A stretch of 64,000 nucleotides of DNA, from positions 12,588,501-12,652,500 of the forward strand of contig OZ020517.1 of assembly GCA_963971425.1 (NCBI GenBank), written 5' to 3'. Below the pieces are notes generated by a model that saw only the letters and a program-made list of their open reading frames with translations, ran no database searches and was not told the DNA's origin. Of the stretch, positions 1 through 12,889 are shown piece after piece (the stretch's first letter is position 1; each line of letters starts with the position of its first letter). Source of the stretch: Bryoerythrophyllum caledonicum. Lineage: Eukaryota; Streptophyta; Bryopsida; Pottiales; Pottiaceae. Both the position numbers and the translations under genes were made by a program.

Positions 1-2207
1 ACAAGATGGTCCACATTCATCCATAGATCCAAATCACAAGCATGCTTACGTTGGAATTCATATTCTGAGGATCTATCCTTCCAGATTGAACTGTAGAAAA
101 TTCATACATGATGATAGGATGGTGTGGGAGTAGAGCGTAAGTTTAGCAAAGGCCTTGCGGGTGTACTTTGCAAGTACGACAATGGAGGAATACTGTGATG
201 TTCCTGAATGATGGCAATTTGGCAAATGGCTCCTCCGCTGCTCTCAAGCTTAGGACAACCCAAAACGTCCAGAGACACAATACCTCGCCCTTTTGTACCT
301 TTCCTAGACATCATGGAGAAAATGTAGCTAGTCTTTACATGACTTACACATTGATGGATGAATTTATGAGCGACAAGTAGAACCCCGTCATCCCCGACAG
401 AGCATGGCCAGTGACATGATATCCATGTCCCTGTAAAGGATATGCCCCGTGGATATACATGATGTAATACCCCCATGACATGACACCTCCGTGGATGAAT
501 AAGTGACGCGTCATTTACTTTTGATACCTAGGTTAGTATATCCCATAGTTTCATCAAAATAATTTTATTTTCAACCAAATAAGTTCATGCAACATATTTT
601 GGCGCATAATTGTTGGAGATCTCCATACAAATGGTATTCCTTTATTATAAGAGAAGAGGAGATGTAATGAATGGCAACATTCCCTCCCTTGAATCTAGGG
701 AGGGTATTTAAGGGAGTAGTATTGGGTTGCTGGTCAGTTTTGGGTTGTCCTACCGTATCTACTAAATGAAAAAAGTCCCAAGGTGGGCTTTTGCAAATCT
801 CGGGCACATTCCCATGGTTGCAATCTATATTTACAATCCTTGAAATTTTGTACAGAGATGTAAGAAGACAAGAGGTACGTGGGAGTATAATTTTAATTCT
901 CATCAGACTTATTAAAAAAAAATTATGCCATCTTAAAGAAAAATTTGTCCAATGCTAGCACGTTAGGCAACTCCAAAAACTTTTGGTAGGACATTCTGGT
1001 AAATTTGAGATTTTCAATATTAGCAAGTAATATTATTTCTTTTCATATTGTCAAAAGACTTTTCTTGTCTTTGGTGAAAAAATGCATTTTATCCCAAGTC
1101 AAAGATTTTCACACCAAGCCACACATTATTGGGCAAGGAACCAAAAAAAACTTCTTTTCCACATAAAACTTAGAGATCTTCATATTTATTTATTTATTTA
1201 TTTTTTTCTCTATTACAAGATGTGGTGTAAGCCTTCTTATTGACTGTTCACATTTTCATTCTAAAACAAATTTTGTTCCCAAAAAATTAAAACATGAATT
1301 GGCACTTTTTGAACCTTCACTCCTTGCACAATTTTTTTGAATATACTATTGTACACCTTCTCTACCTCTAAAAATTAGTGTACAAGGAGTTAATATCATG
1401 ATCAACATGGTGGTACAAAATTTAGACCTTGTGTGGTGCAAAACTTTGACACCAAGTGAAGTCAAAGTCTGTTGATCCACTCAACGTAGCTATGAAATTG
1501 AACGATTTTTTCTACTTCAAATATTGTAATCTTCCAATTTGTGCGATCAAAGTTGATGAAATCTTGTGAGTATGTTATTTATTGAGTGTGAAATGAGATC
1601 CTACACTTAAAACTAGAATTAGATTTTTTTGTTTCTTTCCGTACTCATTGCACTAGAATCAACAGTTTTGAAGTGTTTTTGGTACTCATTGCACTAGAAT
1701 CAACAGTTTTGAATATGCTGAATCATAATTTTGTTGATTGATGAAAAAATTCTGAAAGCACTAGCAAAACCTATTCAATCATTTCTTGTGATCCTATTCC
1801 AAATTTTGCATTCCCCCATCATAGCAAACAAACACACATGAGCCTTGTTCTTTTATCCGTCATGTCTACATTAACGTGATTTCTACACAGTAACTGTTCT
1901 ATTGAAACATAGGGCATGTACTTCAGAAGAATGATTGGAATGACATGTGAACCGCATGGCTTGTAGATTCATGAATGGAAAATCACAACTGCCAAGGTGC
2001 AGGTAAGAACCTACAAGTATGTAGACTTGATGTTATGTTACCCTCTTCAAATGGGCAAGTTGCTTCTAGTTACAACTCACACACAACATTTTTCAGACAC
2101 GTAGGAAGTTCCGAGGAGCGTCAAATTTGCTTGCTTCTAGTCACCTCAAGTCACACTACTTTTGTTTTTCGCACATCACACATCACGAGGAGCATCAAGT
2201 TGGAACA
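1..2207. other. AT-rich intergenic DNA upstream of the S1/P1 nuclease
   Basis: I see no credible gene here; the open frames are short and lack family signatures. The stretch about 770-1740 is one copy of a dispersed repeat whose partner lies near 56.3-57.2 kb (listed separately). Within it, about 1642-1712, a segment of about 32 bases (GTACTCATTGCACTAGAATC and onward) occurs twice in tandem. The last 200 bases presumably hold the promoter and 5' leader of the nuclease gene; I could not pick a convincing TATA box. Confidence 0.6.
770..1740. repeat. Dispersed AT-rich repeat, copy 1
   Basis: This segment aligns by eye, in the same orientation and order, with about 56,305-57,220. Shared blocks include the run around 781-935 (against 56,309-56,470) and the run around 1436-1570 (against 56,940-57,085), for example the common core TAATCTTCCAATTTGTG. 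Substitutions and small indels are many, so the copies are old. No coding potential, terminal inverted repeats or target duplication were found. It could be a decayed non-autonomous element or old LTR material. Confidence 0.6.
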
Positions 2208-5200
2208 ATGGCAGCTACATGGATAGTTGGCATCACAGTATTGCTGCTCCAGTTCCATGTCAAACAGGCAGTGGCTTGGGGCACCGCTGGCCACACCATC
2301 ACTTGCCTTATCGCTGAGGTGAGCCCTGGATGAGTATGTGAACTTGTGCAATCTGGAGTATTACAGCCTCGTACATGCTCAACCAAATTCCCGACCACTA
2401 TTTCTTATTCAACGGGCTAAGATAAGTTTATTGGCTAGCTTTTCCGCTGACAAGTTGTGCTTTGTTTGCGGGAAGCCTCTGTTGTATGAGCCGGCAGAAA
2501 ATGCCATTGCCAAACTGCTCCCTGAAGCAGCTAATGGCAATTTCGCCAGCTTCTGCAATTGGGCGGACCAGGTGCGATGGATGTCCAAGTACAAGTGGAC
2601 ACGCGAACTCCACTGGGTAAACACGCCAGATCTGGAATGCAAGTATGACTACAATAGTAAGGCACTACCGATTTGTACTTCCTCTGTTTGATTTCCCCGC
2701 ACATGAAAGGTTAAAGCTAAGATGCCCCATCCACAACTTGTTACCATAGCATTTTACAACTTTGCATAGACAAATTGCTCTATTTTCTATCTTTAGATTT
2801 AACAATTTGAGATTTTTCTAAAAATTGTTTAATTAGTGCCGAAGTGGTAATGGTACTTTCGTATTCATTTTTTCTAATGTATTTTCTTTCATGGCAGGGG
2901 ATTGCCATGACTCCTTGGGAAGAAAGAATGTATGCATTTCAGGGGCAATCAATAAGTTTACTCAGCAGTTGTTGGACTACACCAAAAACCAAACACAAAA
3001 AAACCGTAAGATGTCATTGTGTTCACAGCTAACTACCGTAACCAAGGGATGGTGTTAGCAAAAATTATTTTTTTGAATAGCTACCACAACTATTGGAAAT
3101 TGTTTTGCTAGAAGCTTAGTTTTTTCCTATACAAAAGACGAATTTCCAAAATATTCATTTCCCCCAAATATCTATTACATTCATGCCGAATCTGACCCTC
3201 GGATACGGTAACTGCACAAACAAAACACGAAACTCTGTTTGAAGACAACACATAACAGAAGCATTTCAATCCGTCTTCAGATTTTTTTATTATCTGGATA
3301 CTCATTTTGGCTGACCTGGTATTTAAATGGCAGAGAACATGACAGAGGCACTCTTGTTCCTAGCTCATTTTGTGGGCGACATTCACCAGGTACTTGTGTT
3401 ATGGTTGAATTGTAATCACATGTACAGAGTTTCCACCAGTTTGTATCTGTATCTACCATTGAGTGAGAAGAAATGCTAGCAATATGGTTCATTCATTTCT
3501 GAGAAGTACACTGAAAATGATATCAAGTATCACGTGCACTAGTTTGAATAGAAATTAACATAAATTTCTATTGTTTGATGAAAAAAATTATGAAGTTTAT
3601 ACTCAAATATTCTCTTACATGAGTTGAATTGCTATCAATTGAGTTGGTAAAATATTCATTGTAAGAAATATTAGTTTAAACCCCAAAAAGATAAAATGTC
3701 TCAAAATCAACTTTTTGAAGGCTTGGTTATGGTGTCAATTTATATCATTATTCTTTAAAGCAATTACAAAAAATTTGAGGGAGTTTAATTTTCTTCCAAA
3801 ACCCGTTATGTAATGAAAAAATTATGTTGTCCAAAGCAGTTTAGTAGGGGGGCGGGCAGGGTATATAGAGTTGAATAGTACTACTGTAAAGTTAAGAGTA
3901 CCACTCCAAAGTTGAACAGTACTACTGTAAAGCTAAATAGTGTGCTTTTTAAACCCCTAAAGGACCAAGTGTCTATTAGGGGGGGGACAAACTTTTTCAC
4001 TTTGACTTCAATCTGTATTGGCAAAACTCACAAATTTGACCACATCATGTCTTATAAGTTCAAAGAAGATCCTAAGATTACGTTCTCAAGAGTTCATCTT
4101 GGTAGTTTTTGATTAATTGAGTATAGATTCCTCTAGATCGCCTTGATCTTTTAGAGGTTAAGGCTCACAGTAGTGAAAGAAAATTCTTGACAATCCTCAT
4201 TGATAAACTTTAAAACACGTGGAAATTAAGGTTTTTATTTTTTTCAAAAAATTTCCTCCCAATAGAGGAAAGCATAATAATTCTATCCACTATTTAGATT
4301 TTAGATCCAACAAAAAGAATTGAGTAAAAAATAATATTGCTTACCTATGTAAATGGCTATTTAAAGTACCTCTTGTCATTGCAAGTCCATTTCTCTTATC
4401 TGAAACACCTCCGTTAGTTGTCTTTTTTGGCGTACAATGACCCAACACAAGGTAAAACGTAGATCCATAAAATTTATGCAATGTGTATTGGAAAAGATGT
4501 CGTTATCTTGAGCCAAAGTATGCTCACCTTGTCCGCCCAAGGAAGAAAAAAACCACACTATACTCTTTAGATGCATGTATCTTACAAACTGTGGAGTCAA
4601 AGTTTACAAAAATGTTAAGTGTCTTCTTGTAGTAGTTCACTTGCAAATCCTATAGTTCAAAACAGTAAAAAAAGTTTTGATTAATCTTGCAACATCTCTT
4701 CTTAGAGAAGCGGTTTTGGGATGCTTTTGGTGAAACATAGTCTACGTCCTTTAGGGGTTAAACACTAAGTATTGGTGGCACTAGTTATAATTTTAGTATA
4801 GTTATTACTTTCCTTGCTTCTAATTCTTAAAGATAGATAAATTTTCAATGAGATTTGACCTCGTATTCAAAATTTGATGTGAGGGTATTTTTATTTTATG
4901 GAGTTCATTATAACAAGAACGTCAATGGCTTAAACAAATAGGAATAGTGTCCTCTACCTTCTTCAAGGTAATTACCATCATTAGCTTAAGCTAAAAAGTT
5001 ATTACACAAGCCACTAAGGCTCTAGATTGAGAATGGTGAATGTTTGATGGCAGCCATTGCATATGGGCTTCCGATCAGATGGAGGAGGCAACAATGTTAG
5101 TGTCAATTGGTACCAAAGGAAAACCAACCTTCACAACGTAAGTATCACAACCTCGTTCTGCTCATCATAATAAGAAATAGAGGGAGCTCCTGATGATTTA

Positions 5201-6832
5201 ATTCTATACTATTGATGCATAGTTTTATTTATTTATTGTCAATTGATGAGAAAGTTTCCATGAACAGGAATAGAATTCAATTTTGCATGGCTTAATAAGA
5301 GGTTGGATGGTATTTGAGATACCTAGTGATAAATTGGCTGCAAGTTTGATTGGATATTAATGGTGTTTGTTGGTCTTCATAAGGTAAAATTACACTATAC
5401 TCAAGACATTGTCAATATGTTTAGTAGAGTTGATGGTCCATGAATCGCAAAATTTATCACCTGGAAACAAAACTCTTGATGATTGTCCCCTAATCCCTAA
5501 GCAATAAGGATATCTTTGTTGTATACCAGGTGTGGGACACTGAGTTTGTGGAGAAAGCACTAAAAGAAAAGTTTAACTCAGATCCAACGGTCATGGCTGA
5601 CAGCATACTTAACAATATCACGGTAAGACAAGTAACATAATTATCTACAACAAATTTTAACTAATTAAGATTTGGTTATTTTGATTGTTGTTTGAAAAAG
5701 ATACTTTCATCACTACTGAAAAGATGGTATGGATGACCAATGAGTGTATCAAATACTAACTAACTCTTATATAAATTGTCGTTATTTGGTATACTCAAAA
5801 GTCATCTACGTACCACTGATGCATCAACCACAATTCAACCTTTTATCAAGATATTGGTAATTTTGGTCTCCAAAATTACCAATATCTTGATAAAAGGCTG
5901 AATTACCAAAATTACCAATATATTGATAAAAGGCTGAATTACCAAAATTACCAATATCTTGATGAAAATTATGAACATTGGACATTTTTGTCCGCCAAGA
6001 TTATACCACCAAGATTAAGAATATAGAGAGAATATGTTGGCCACACTTCTCTGGATTTACTTGTATGCTGATGCAGAACGAATGGGCAAGTGAAGTCAAT
6101 GGTTGGGGTCTTTGCCGCAACCACAAACTTGCATGTCCTGATACGTAAGTTTGCTCCCCAAAAGCTCCACAGTTTGTATGGTTGAAATAAAATTGTTTCC
6201 ATAGTTTACGCTCAAAAACAGTATAAATATATGTAAAGTTCAAATACAAAATCTTCTTTTGGGACATGAAGATAGTAAAGGCATATTGAAGTAATATGTA
6301 ATAGCTTTGCCAACATTGGGGTATCTAAAATGTGCAAAATAATAAGGACTCCAGTCTCCGACGGACGTCAACGTGAATAAAGTGTATGTTCATTTCACCT
6401 CTAAGCCAATGTCCAACCATGTGCAGATATGCAAGCGAGGGGATAAATGTGGCTTGCAAGTGGGCATACAAGGGTGCAACTCCAGGAACATCACTAGGAG
6501 GTAAGGCAGCTACAACTAAGTTATGGCGTGTTATCCATATGATTCAAATGCCAATGCCTTCTCTGTGTATAAATATTTTTTATCTTTTTAAAGAAAATAC
6601 ATGGAATACATCCATTGCATTTGGACCATGATAGTTGATATTTAATTCAAAGTATGTCATTACTAATGTGTTTGTGGTTTCTTTTGTAGACTCATACTAT
6701 ACGTCAAGGTTTCCTATAGTTGAAAGGAGCTTGGCAAGAGGAGGCGTGAGGCTTGCAACAATTTTGAATAACATTTTTGATTCTAATGCTCCACAGCACA
6801 GTTTAGAGGAACTTCCCACAAACATCCCATAA
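2208..6832 (+). CDS. S1/P1-type endonuclease (plant ENDO/BFN1 family), nine exons
   Basis: Predicted zinc-dependent secreted nuclease that cuts single-stranded nucleic acids; plant relatives act in senescence and cell death. Exons: 2208-2318, 2476-2656, 2898-3005, 3334-3389, 5054-5137, 5530-5622, 6077-6144, 6427-6500, 6690-6832. All introns are GT-AG and the join is 918 nt, giving 305 aa, the usual length of plant ENDO proteins. Residues 1-23 form a signal peptide ending AVA, so the mature protein starts at Trp24, which in this family is itself a zinc ligand. His29, Asp68 and His83 follow at exactly the P1-nuclease spacing. LAHFVGDIHQ supplies His/Asp/His, and NLHN plus VWD supply the last His and Asp. 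Asn glycosylation sequons NQT, NMT and NIT are visible. The C-terminal GGVRLATILNNIF block is typical. Intron 4 is large (1,664 bp) and intron 6 carries a hairpin and minisatellite. The gene looks intact and functional. Confidence 0.93.
5832..5960. repeat. Long hairpin with tandemly repeated right arm in nuclease intron 6
   Basis: Positions 5832-5866 and 5870-5904 are inverted copies of about 35 bases with a 3-base loop (TCT); I see one mismatch in the stem. The right-arm unit (core AATTACCAATATCTTGATAA) is then repeated, giving about two and a half units of roughly 42 bases up to 5960. All of it lies inside intron 6 of the nuclease. It may be a fold-back MITE remnant or simply a slippage product. 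The transcript would form a strong stem. Confidence 0.85.
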
Positions 6833-7294
6833 TTACAAGAGAGATTTCAACGAGATGCTAATAGATATGGCACAAAGCAATCAATGGTGGGATTGACAAG
6901 CAAAGAGTGTTTCTTCATTTATCATATGTAGAGTAAGTTTTAACAAAAGTATTAGAGTGAGTTTACTTGTAAGATCATTTCATGAACGTACTTGTAAACA
7001 AATAAAAGATGGATACAATAAAGCATCACCTTTCACCCTATGAAAAATTTAAATAGAAATTGATGCAATAGTTCAAACATCTTTGAATTTGAAGAAAACA
7101 TGAAACAATGAATGCAAGTTTGTTATAATTGAGATTTTATATAGTCCAACTTAGATATATGACATTACTACAGATAAATTACCGCTTAATAATGTACTTG
7201 ATTTTTAAATCTAAAATTTAAAATGTGAACAATGAATTTTCTCAACCATCATTGTCAATTGGATGACCCTTTAAAACCATCATCTACTTTTATA
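6833..7294. other. 3' flank of the nuclease gene, AT-rich
   Basis: Presumed 3' untranslated region and downstream DNA. It is AT-rich, with no open frame or motif that I can support. Confidence 0.5.
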
Positions 7295-7668
7295 TCTATA
7301 TCTATAAAAGAATACAAGATGACAAACGCGTCAAATGGATGAATGCATCGATGAAAAACGCTTTTGGATGAAAAGTTAAAAGTAAGGGTTTTGGATAAAA
7401 TGAAAAGCTAAAAGTTAGGGTTTTGGATAAAATGAAAAGCTAAAAGTTAGGGTTTTGGATAAAAGGACGGGGCGGGGACGGAGACGGGGACGGGGGACAA
7501 GGGGACAAGGAGGGGGGGACGATGGATTAGAGGGAAAGGGCTAGGGGACGGGGGATAAGGGGACAAAGAAGGGGGGATGATGGATTGGAGGGAAAGGGCT
7601 AGGGGACGGGGAGGTGGGGACTCAATACAAAAAAATGTTGTGTCCGGAGGACACGGGTAACACTCCAG
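7295..7668 (+). mobile_element. Helitron-like short non-autonomous element, G-rich
   Basis: The left end TCTATATCTATAAAAG resembles plant Helitron 5' ends. Near the right end a perfect hairpin (6-bp stem GTGTCC/GGACAC, 3-base loop, 7640-7654) is followed by GGGTAACACTCCAG and then T, the arrangement of a Helitron 3' end, although the last bases are not a canonical CTRR. Inside are three tandem copies of a unit containing TTAGGGTTTTGGATAAAA (about 7371-7460), then a strongly G-rich strand with an imperfect duplication of about 65 bp (about 7490-7615). No coding capacity. The call rests on end structure alone. Confidence 0.4.
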
Positions 7669-10600
7669 TCAACTCATAATAGGCTAGGTTACTATAGTAC
7701 TAGAAATATGCCGAACACCCCCATGTTTATCTTCAACATGATCATGATGTTTGCTTGATTTCTTCTGCTTGGTCTTACAATTGTAGAGTGTAGCATCATG
7801 TATGTATTCATTAGGCTAAATAAATCAACCAAATTTTGATTCATGATTATTTGAATGTCCTTTGACGAGGAAATTATCGTTGTACTGAGACTTTTGTTAA
7901 GCATGGCGGCTACATCTCCACCTTGGCAAGAATATAGTTGAGGTGGGAAGTGTCACGGGAAGTGGCGTGGAGGGCCTCTCCGTATTGTAGTGTTCTAGCG
8001 TAGAATAGTTTGAGGAATCTACGAATTTAGGGACGTACGGCAACACACCGCATTCATTTGTAGATGATTACAATCCACTTAGGGTTGTGCGTGCGTATAG
8101 CGCCGCACATGTCCTTAACTTGACTTTTTGTCAAGTCAAGCTATGTGAGTGAGTTTGAGAGTGTTTAGTGATTACCTTTACTTGTAAGTGATTGTTTATC
8201 ATTAGTAATGGCTTCGCATTCTCTCATACAACTTGCACTCGTTGATTCTCCCTTTGTGGAGTGCGAGACGCTTGACTACTCTTGTGATTTACTAGTAATT
8301 CACTTGACAAATATCCTCCCACGTTCCTCTCTTTAGTTCTAGAATTTAAGCTTGGGTGAGTTTAGAAAAAAATTGAGTGCTTAGATTGATGTTGTAGAGC
8401 GCGTCAAGATGAAGCCAGCGCAAAAAAACATACTTGAATCGGACAATTTTTGAGCAAGATGTGACCGGCACAAGAATTGGAAGAAGATGAGGAGGTGTTG
8501 GACCTGATGTTGCAATTTTTCAACCACTACGCAATTATCATCCGCAAGGAAATTTCATCTGGCGGTCAATTTGCATCATTTTTTGGTGAATTCATCCGTT
8601 GTAGGTATTTTTCATCCACTATAGATGAAACTATAATTTGGGCAGAATTCACTTAACTATGAGTTAATATCTCGCAATATATATATTTTTTGGATTTCAA
8701 CTTTGGATTTGAGCTCTCCATAGGGGTTTCTATCTAGCGAAAACAATTTTTTTTTCTCTCCAAAACCACATTTTTATGGATTGTTAAAAATAGTAAAAAC
8801 GTTTAGAATCTAAACCTTTGGAGGTATGTAACTGGGGCAATTTAACTGGGTTTTGAGTGAAATTTGTGCCTATATTTAGGATGTTTCACCGTTAGTCTAA
8901 TTTTGGTATTGAATTGGTATTGGGCGCGTTTGTCATCCAATGTGTGATTTTCATTGGGGGGACTTGTGTTTGTAAACACTGCGATCACATTAGCTTGCTA
9001 CCTTCTTACTCTTAGACTTGGAAATGACACCTTTGGGTGTTTCCCTTGTGTTATTGCAACTTTTTGCAACACGTGACCATCCATTGCAGGCGGGTGCTGG
9101 TGGCTCAGGTCATTTTCAATTTCTGCTTTTATGTTGTTGGAGGAGAGGATCTGGTTTGATTTCTTGATTCTTGAGCGGTACCTCCCCCGTGTTGCGGGCT
9201 TGTTGTTGGTGATTTCCAGTGGCTCCATTTCTTATTGTCTATAGATTGTGATAGGGTACCATAGGGGTGAAGTCCGGTTCATTGCCGGCAAGGCCTTTTT
9301 ATGTGGACAGTTGTGGTTGGATCTATGATAGTTGGAGGTGATGACTGATGAATCACAGAGTTTGGTGGTTTTGCAAGTGCAAGTTGTCCGTTCGTACTCT
9401 TATCTATTCGACATTACCCGTAGATAGATTCCGAGGTGGTTTTTGTTATAGTAAGTATACGGAGTTGGTATTACTTCTTTTCCTTACTTAACCACTTGGA
9501 GAGTGCTTCCACCGCAGATTTTGAGCCTAGGTTGGATCCGGTGGTACTTTTCATGTATCTTTAGGTACATCCAATCTACCGGTGGATACTCCCAATCCAC
9601 CGATAGACCTCCTGGTTGAGACTTCCAATCTTCAGGTGAATTCTCTTGACCATGTACTCGCGGGTACTTCCAATCTTCTAGTCAATCCCCCCTATGGATT
9701 AATCAAGAGATAATTCCACTCTTCTGGAGGGGTCTTCTGGTTGAACCTTTGTTATATGTTATGTGTTATTATTGATTTATCCCACCGGTTGGTGGAATGT
9801 TATTAAAGTTGCTAGATTTAAACACTAGGGTGAGAGTAGTGATGTCGATGGGGCTCCATTGTGCATCCGGTCGCTTCCACTTGAGTGATTTGTCCGGCTA
9901 CTTACTTTTGTTAGGAAATGCTTTACCAGTCTCGGACCGAGGGTCTTCCGGTTTACCGGTCTAACCAGTAATCCGCCGGTGACTAGGTTGCGCTAGATTT
10001 TAGGAGCTAGATGACGTTTTGTCCTTTTGTGGATCTAGTTTTTTGGAGGATAGCTATTGACTTTTGTGCACTCTCTAGGAGCTAGATGCCGTTTTCCACC
10101 TTTTGAGGATCTAGTTTTAGAGGGTAGCTAGTGACCTTTATGTGCTTAAAGAGCCTTGGGCTTTTGGTTTAAATTCTCTTCTCTTTGTTTCTTTGCTTAT
10201 GTCTTGCCTTCATTGCTTGTGTCTAAAGTCTTTGTTGAGCTTGTGTGAGTAGAGAGGGAGAGGGCTCAGTCCTCCTAGTGAGTCTTTGCTAGGATGTACA
10301 AGGTTGTGGTTTGTTGAATGTTATGTGATTGAATGTGAGTTGAGGCTTTCGGAGGGAGTAGGATATCCAAGTTAGATAGGTGGAGTAAGATCCGGGATCT
10401 ATTCCAAACCCTTGATCGGTTGGACCCGGAAGAGTTGCTTACCACATGGGATCCGGAAAGCCCACGGCTATTTATGATAGCCTCTCTTAAGTGGGAAGTG
10501 TTTGGATTGGTGGGGAGGAGGGGTGATATCCCCCTTCTTGGTATACCCGGAGAGTTCCCGGCTAAGCCTGAGTCCGGAGTATTCCGGGCTTTCTATCCTT

Positions 10601-11050
10601 ATAGTGGATGACGTCCCTTGATCCCCGTGGAAGGTTGTCTTGCTTATGTGATTTGCTTAGCATTAGACTATTGTGATTCTAGTACCTTCTTGTTTAATTT
10701 ATTGGGTGTGGTTGTAGTTGAAACCCGGCTTTGAGTGATCGGTTTACCGGGACTATTTTTTGGTAGATTGTGAAGGTCGGTAAACTAGTTGCATCCTTTT
10801 AACTCTTTCAAGGTGTAGAGTTAGATTGTGGATATTATAGCCTCTGGACTGTGAGAATGGAGCGCAGTGACTTTCCGGGCACTGTAAAAACTTACCGGAA
10901 AACTACTCTGACGTTCAACAGAGTCTAAACTAAACAATTGTGGTTACTTGTTTTCAGTCACTGAGGTATTGAGGAAGCCATCCTCCGGGATGTGCTGACA
11001 TATTGAGTGTAAGCTGTCCATAGATTTAGTCACTTTGAAACACGATAGAA
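7669..11050. other. Anonymous DNA, possible 5' part of the Ty3/gypsy fossil
   Basis: No gene is supported. From about 7,940 the base composition is more even than in the flanks, and phrases such as TGTCACGGG near 7,951 could belong to an LTR or leader, but I found no matching second LTR. Around 9,560-9,740 short phrases (CTTCCAATCTTC and variants) recur. At about 9,997-10,153 a unit of about 75 bp is tandemly duplicated. The element order makes leader and gag remains likely, but I could not recognise a capsid or zinc knuckle. Confidence 0.35.
9997..10153. repeat. Tandem duplication, unit of about 75 bp
   Basis: Two adjacent imperfect copies each start AGGAGCTAGATG and run through GGATCTAGTTTT to a TGTGC end. 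The copies differ by scattered substitutions and small indels. It lies in the presumed leader of the Ty3/gypsy fossil. Confidence 0.75.
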
Positions 11051-12109
11051 ATCCTTGAAAATGATACGGTTTGGTGGGCTTGCTTAAGGTTAATTTTGGT
11101 TAACTTTGAGAATTACGAATTACTAGACTACGACATATAGGCCAATCACTTGCGAGACGAAGTCACACTCGTATCTCATGTCCATGTCGAAGAAGTTGTT
11201 TGATGCAGTAGACCACGCTAGAGTATTTTGTGTTCTAGATTTACGGTCTAGTTACCATTAATGGTGGATGACCAGGTGAAGACTGCATTCTACGGAGTTG
11301 ATTAGGATGAGAGAGATCAACTCTACCATTGGAAGTTTCTCCCATTTAGCCTCAAAAACGCACCCGCTGAGTTTTAGGGGGTGATGTACTAGGTGTTGAC
11401 CGGTTTACCGTTTGTCCAATGCTACATTGATGATGTTGTTATTTTTAGTAGCAGCCCACATGAGCATGTGAGGCATCCTCAAGCGGTATTCAAGAGGATA
11501 CAATAGTGGAGATTGCACTTGCTCCATGGCAATTGCAAGTTCTTCTACAACCGGTTGCCATATTTGGGACAATGATTGTTCCATGAGGTTTTGGCGTGCC
11601 GCAGGCCACGGTGGATGCGTTGCAGCAGATTACTGCCCCAACCGACGTGTCAAGACTTTGAGCTATTTTTTACTTGGCAAATTACTATTGCGGATTTGTC
11701 AAAAACTTTAGCTTGATTGTTGAGCCGTTGACTATTCTCACGGAAAATGATCAACCATGGACTTAGGGATGGGAGCAGGAATAGACGTTTGCTACATTGA
11801 AGCTAAAGCTCAATGTAGCGCCTATATTGCGGCGTCAGATGCTACACAATTCTTTCAGTTGCACAGAAAGTGGAAAATAGTGGGATTGGAACAAGGTTGA
11901 CTCGGAAGGATACTATCGAACGGTAGTACATTGCGGCATTTGTTTATGGGAGCAACAACAACGCAAAGTCCAACTATTCGTTCATAAGGGGGAGACTTTG
12001 GCCACGGATTGGGCCATAGCCCATTTCAGTTTTACGTTGGTGGGTCTTTGCTCAACTAAGCTAGTATGAAAAATCTGTCACAAATGGTGTAGGGACAAGT
12101 CACGATCCT

Positions 12110-12889
12110 TTGTTTGCTACCTAGTGCCAATGTAGGTTTGATTTTGGAATTCTTGTGATGGAATGTAATTTCTTACTTTAATAGCAATATGAGAATCCAA
12201 AAAAATTAGAGTTTCGGCTCATGGTTTGGCGAGTAGAAGTATATCTTTCATTACTACATACTTGTCACATGTATCTCAAATCAGACAAATATGCTTTTTT
12301 GGAGAGTTTCAGGAGCTAAAATACTTCAAATGTTTTCGAAGACATTCATACCATAATGTGCTCCTACCTTATAATTAAAAATTCTAGATCCAAAACTTAA
12401 TTTTACTTTTATTGGTAAAAAATAAGTTATTTTTTCAAGAAGCCTAAATAAGAAATTAATGTTGATTTTTGCTCCAAATTCTTATCCAACTTTCTTTAGT
12501 ATACAAAAATCTATTTTGATACATAAAGTGTTTCCCAAAAAACTTTTTTTTTCCATTATTTTCTTCAAAACCTAATTTTTAGTGCCTTCAACATATATAT
12601 TGCGTACTATAGTTGGTATATTTTCAGTCTCTGCAATATGCTATATACTCATCTCGGGAAAAGATTTGGCCACCTATAGAACAACATGTATTATAACAAC
12701 ACAAAGTCCAAAAAATCAACACCTTCTTCAAGATACTTTCTGTTCACCTAACATTTTATTGGCCATGATTTCTTCACACCTAATCAATGGACGGTTGGCA
12801 TTCAACAACAATTTTAACAAAGGGCTCAAAAACAAATATACTACAGAGTATATGTTTTTTGCCTAAAAGTGAGTATCCTTAGTGGACTT
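12110..12889. other. AT-rich block separating the two RNase H parts of the fossil
   Basis: Strongly AT-rich with no recognisable coding sequence. Its position between two parts of one RNase H domain suggests an insertion, but I did not find terminal repeats or a target duplication. Confidence 0.4.

Noticed and set aside
3390-5053. A hidden gene or transposon in the large nuclease intron 4
   Set aside because: No long open frame, terminal repeats or family motif; left as intron.
8998-9228. 76-residue minus-strand open frame
   Set aside because: No recognisable domain and no supporting splice context.
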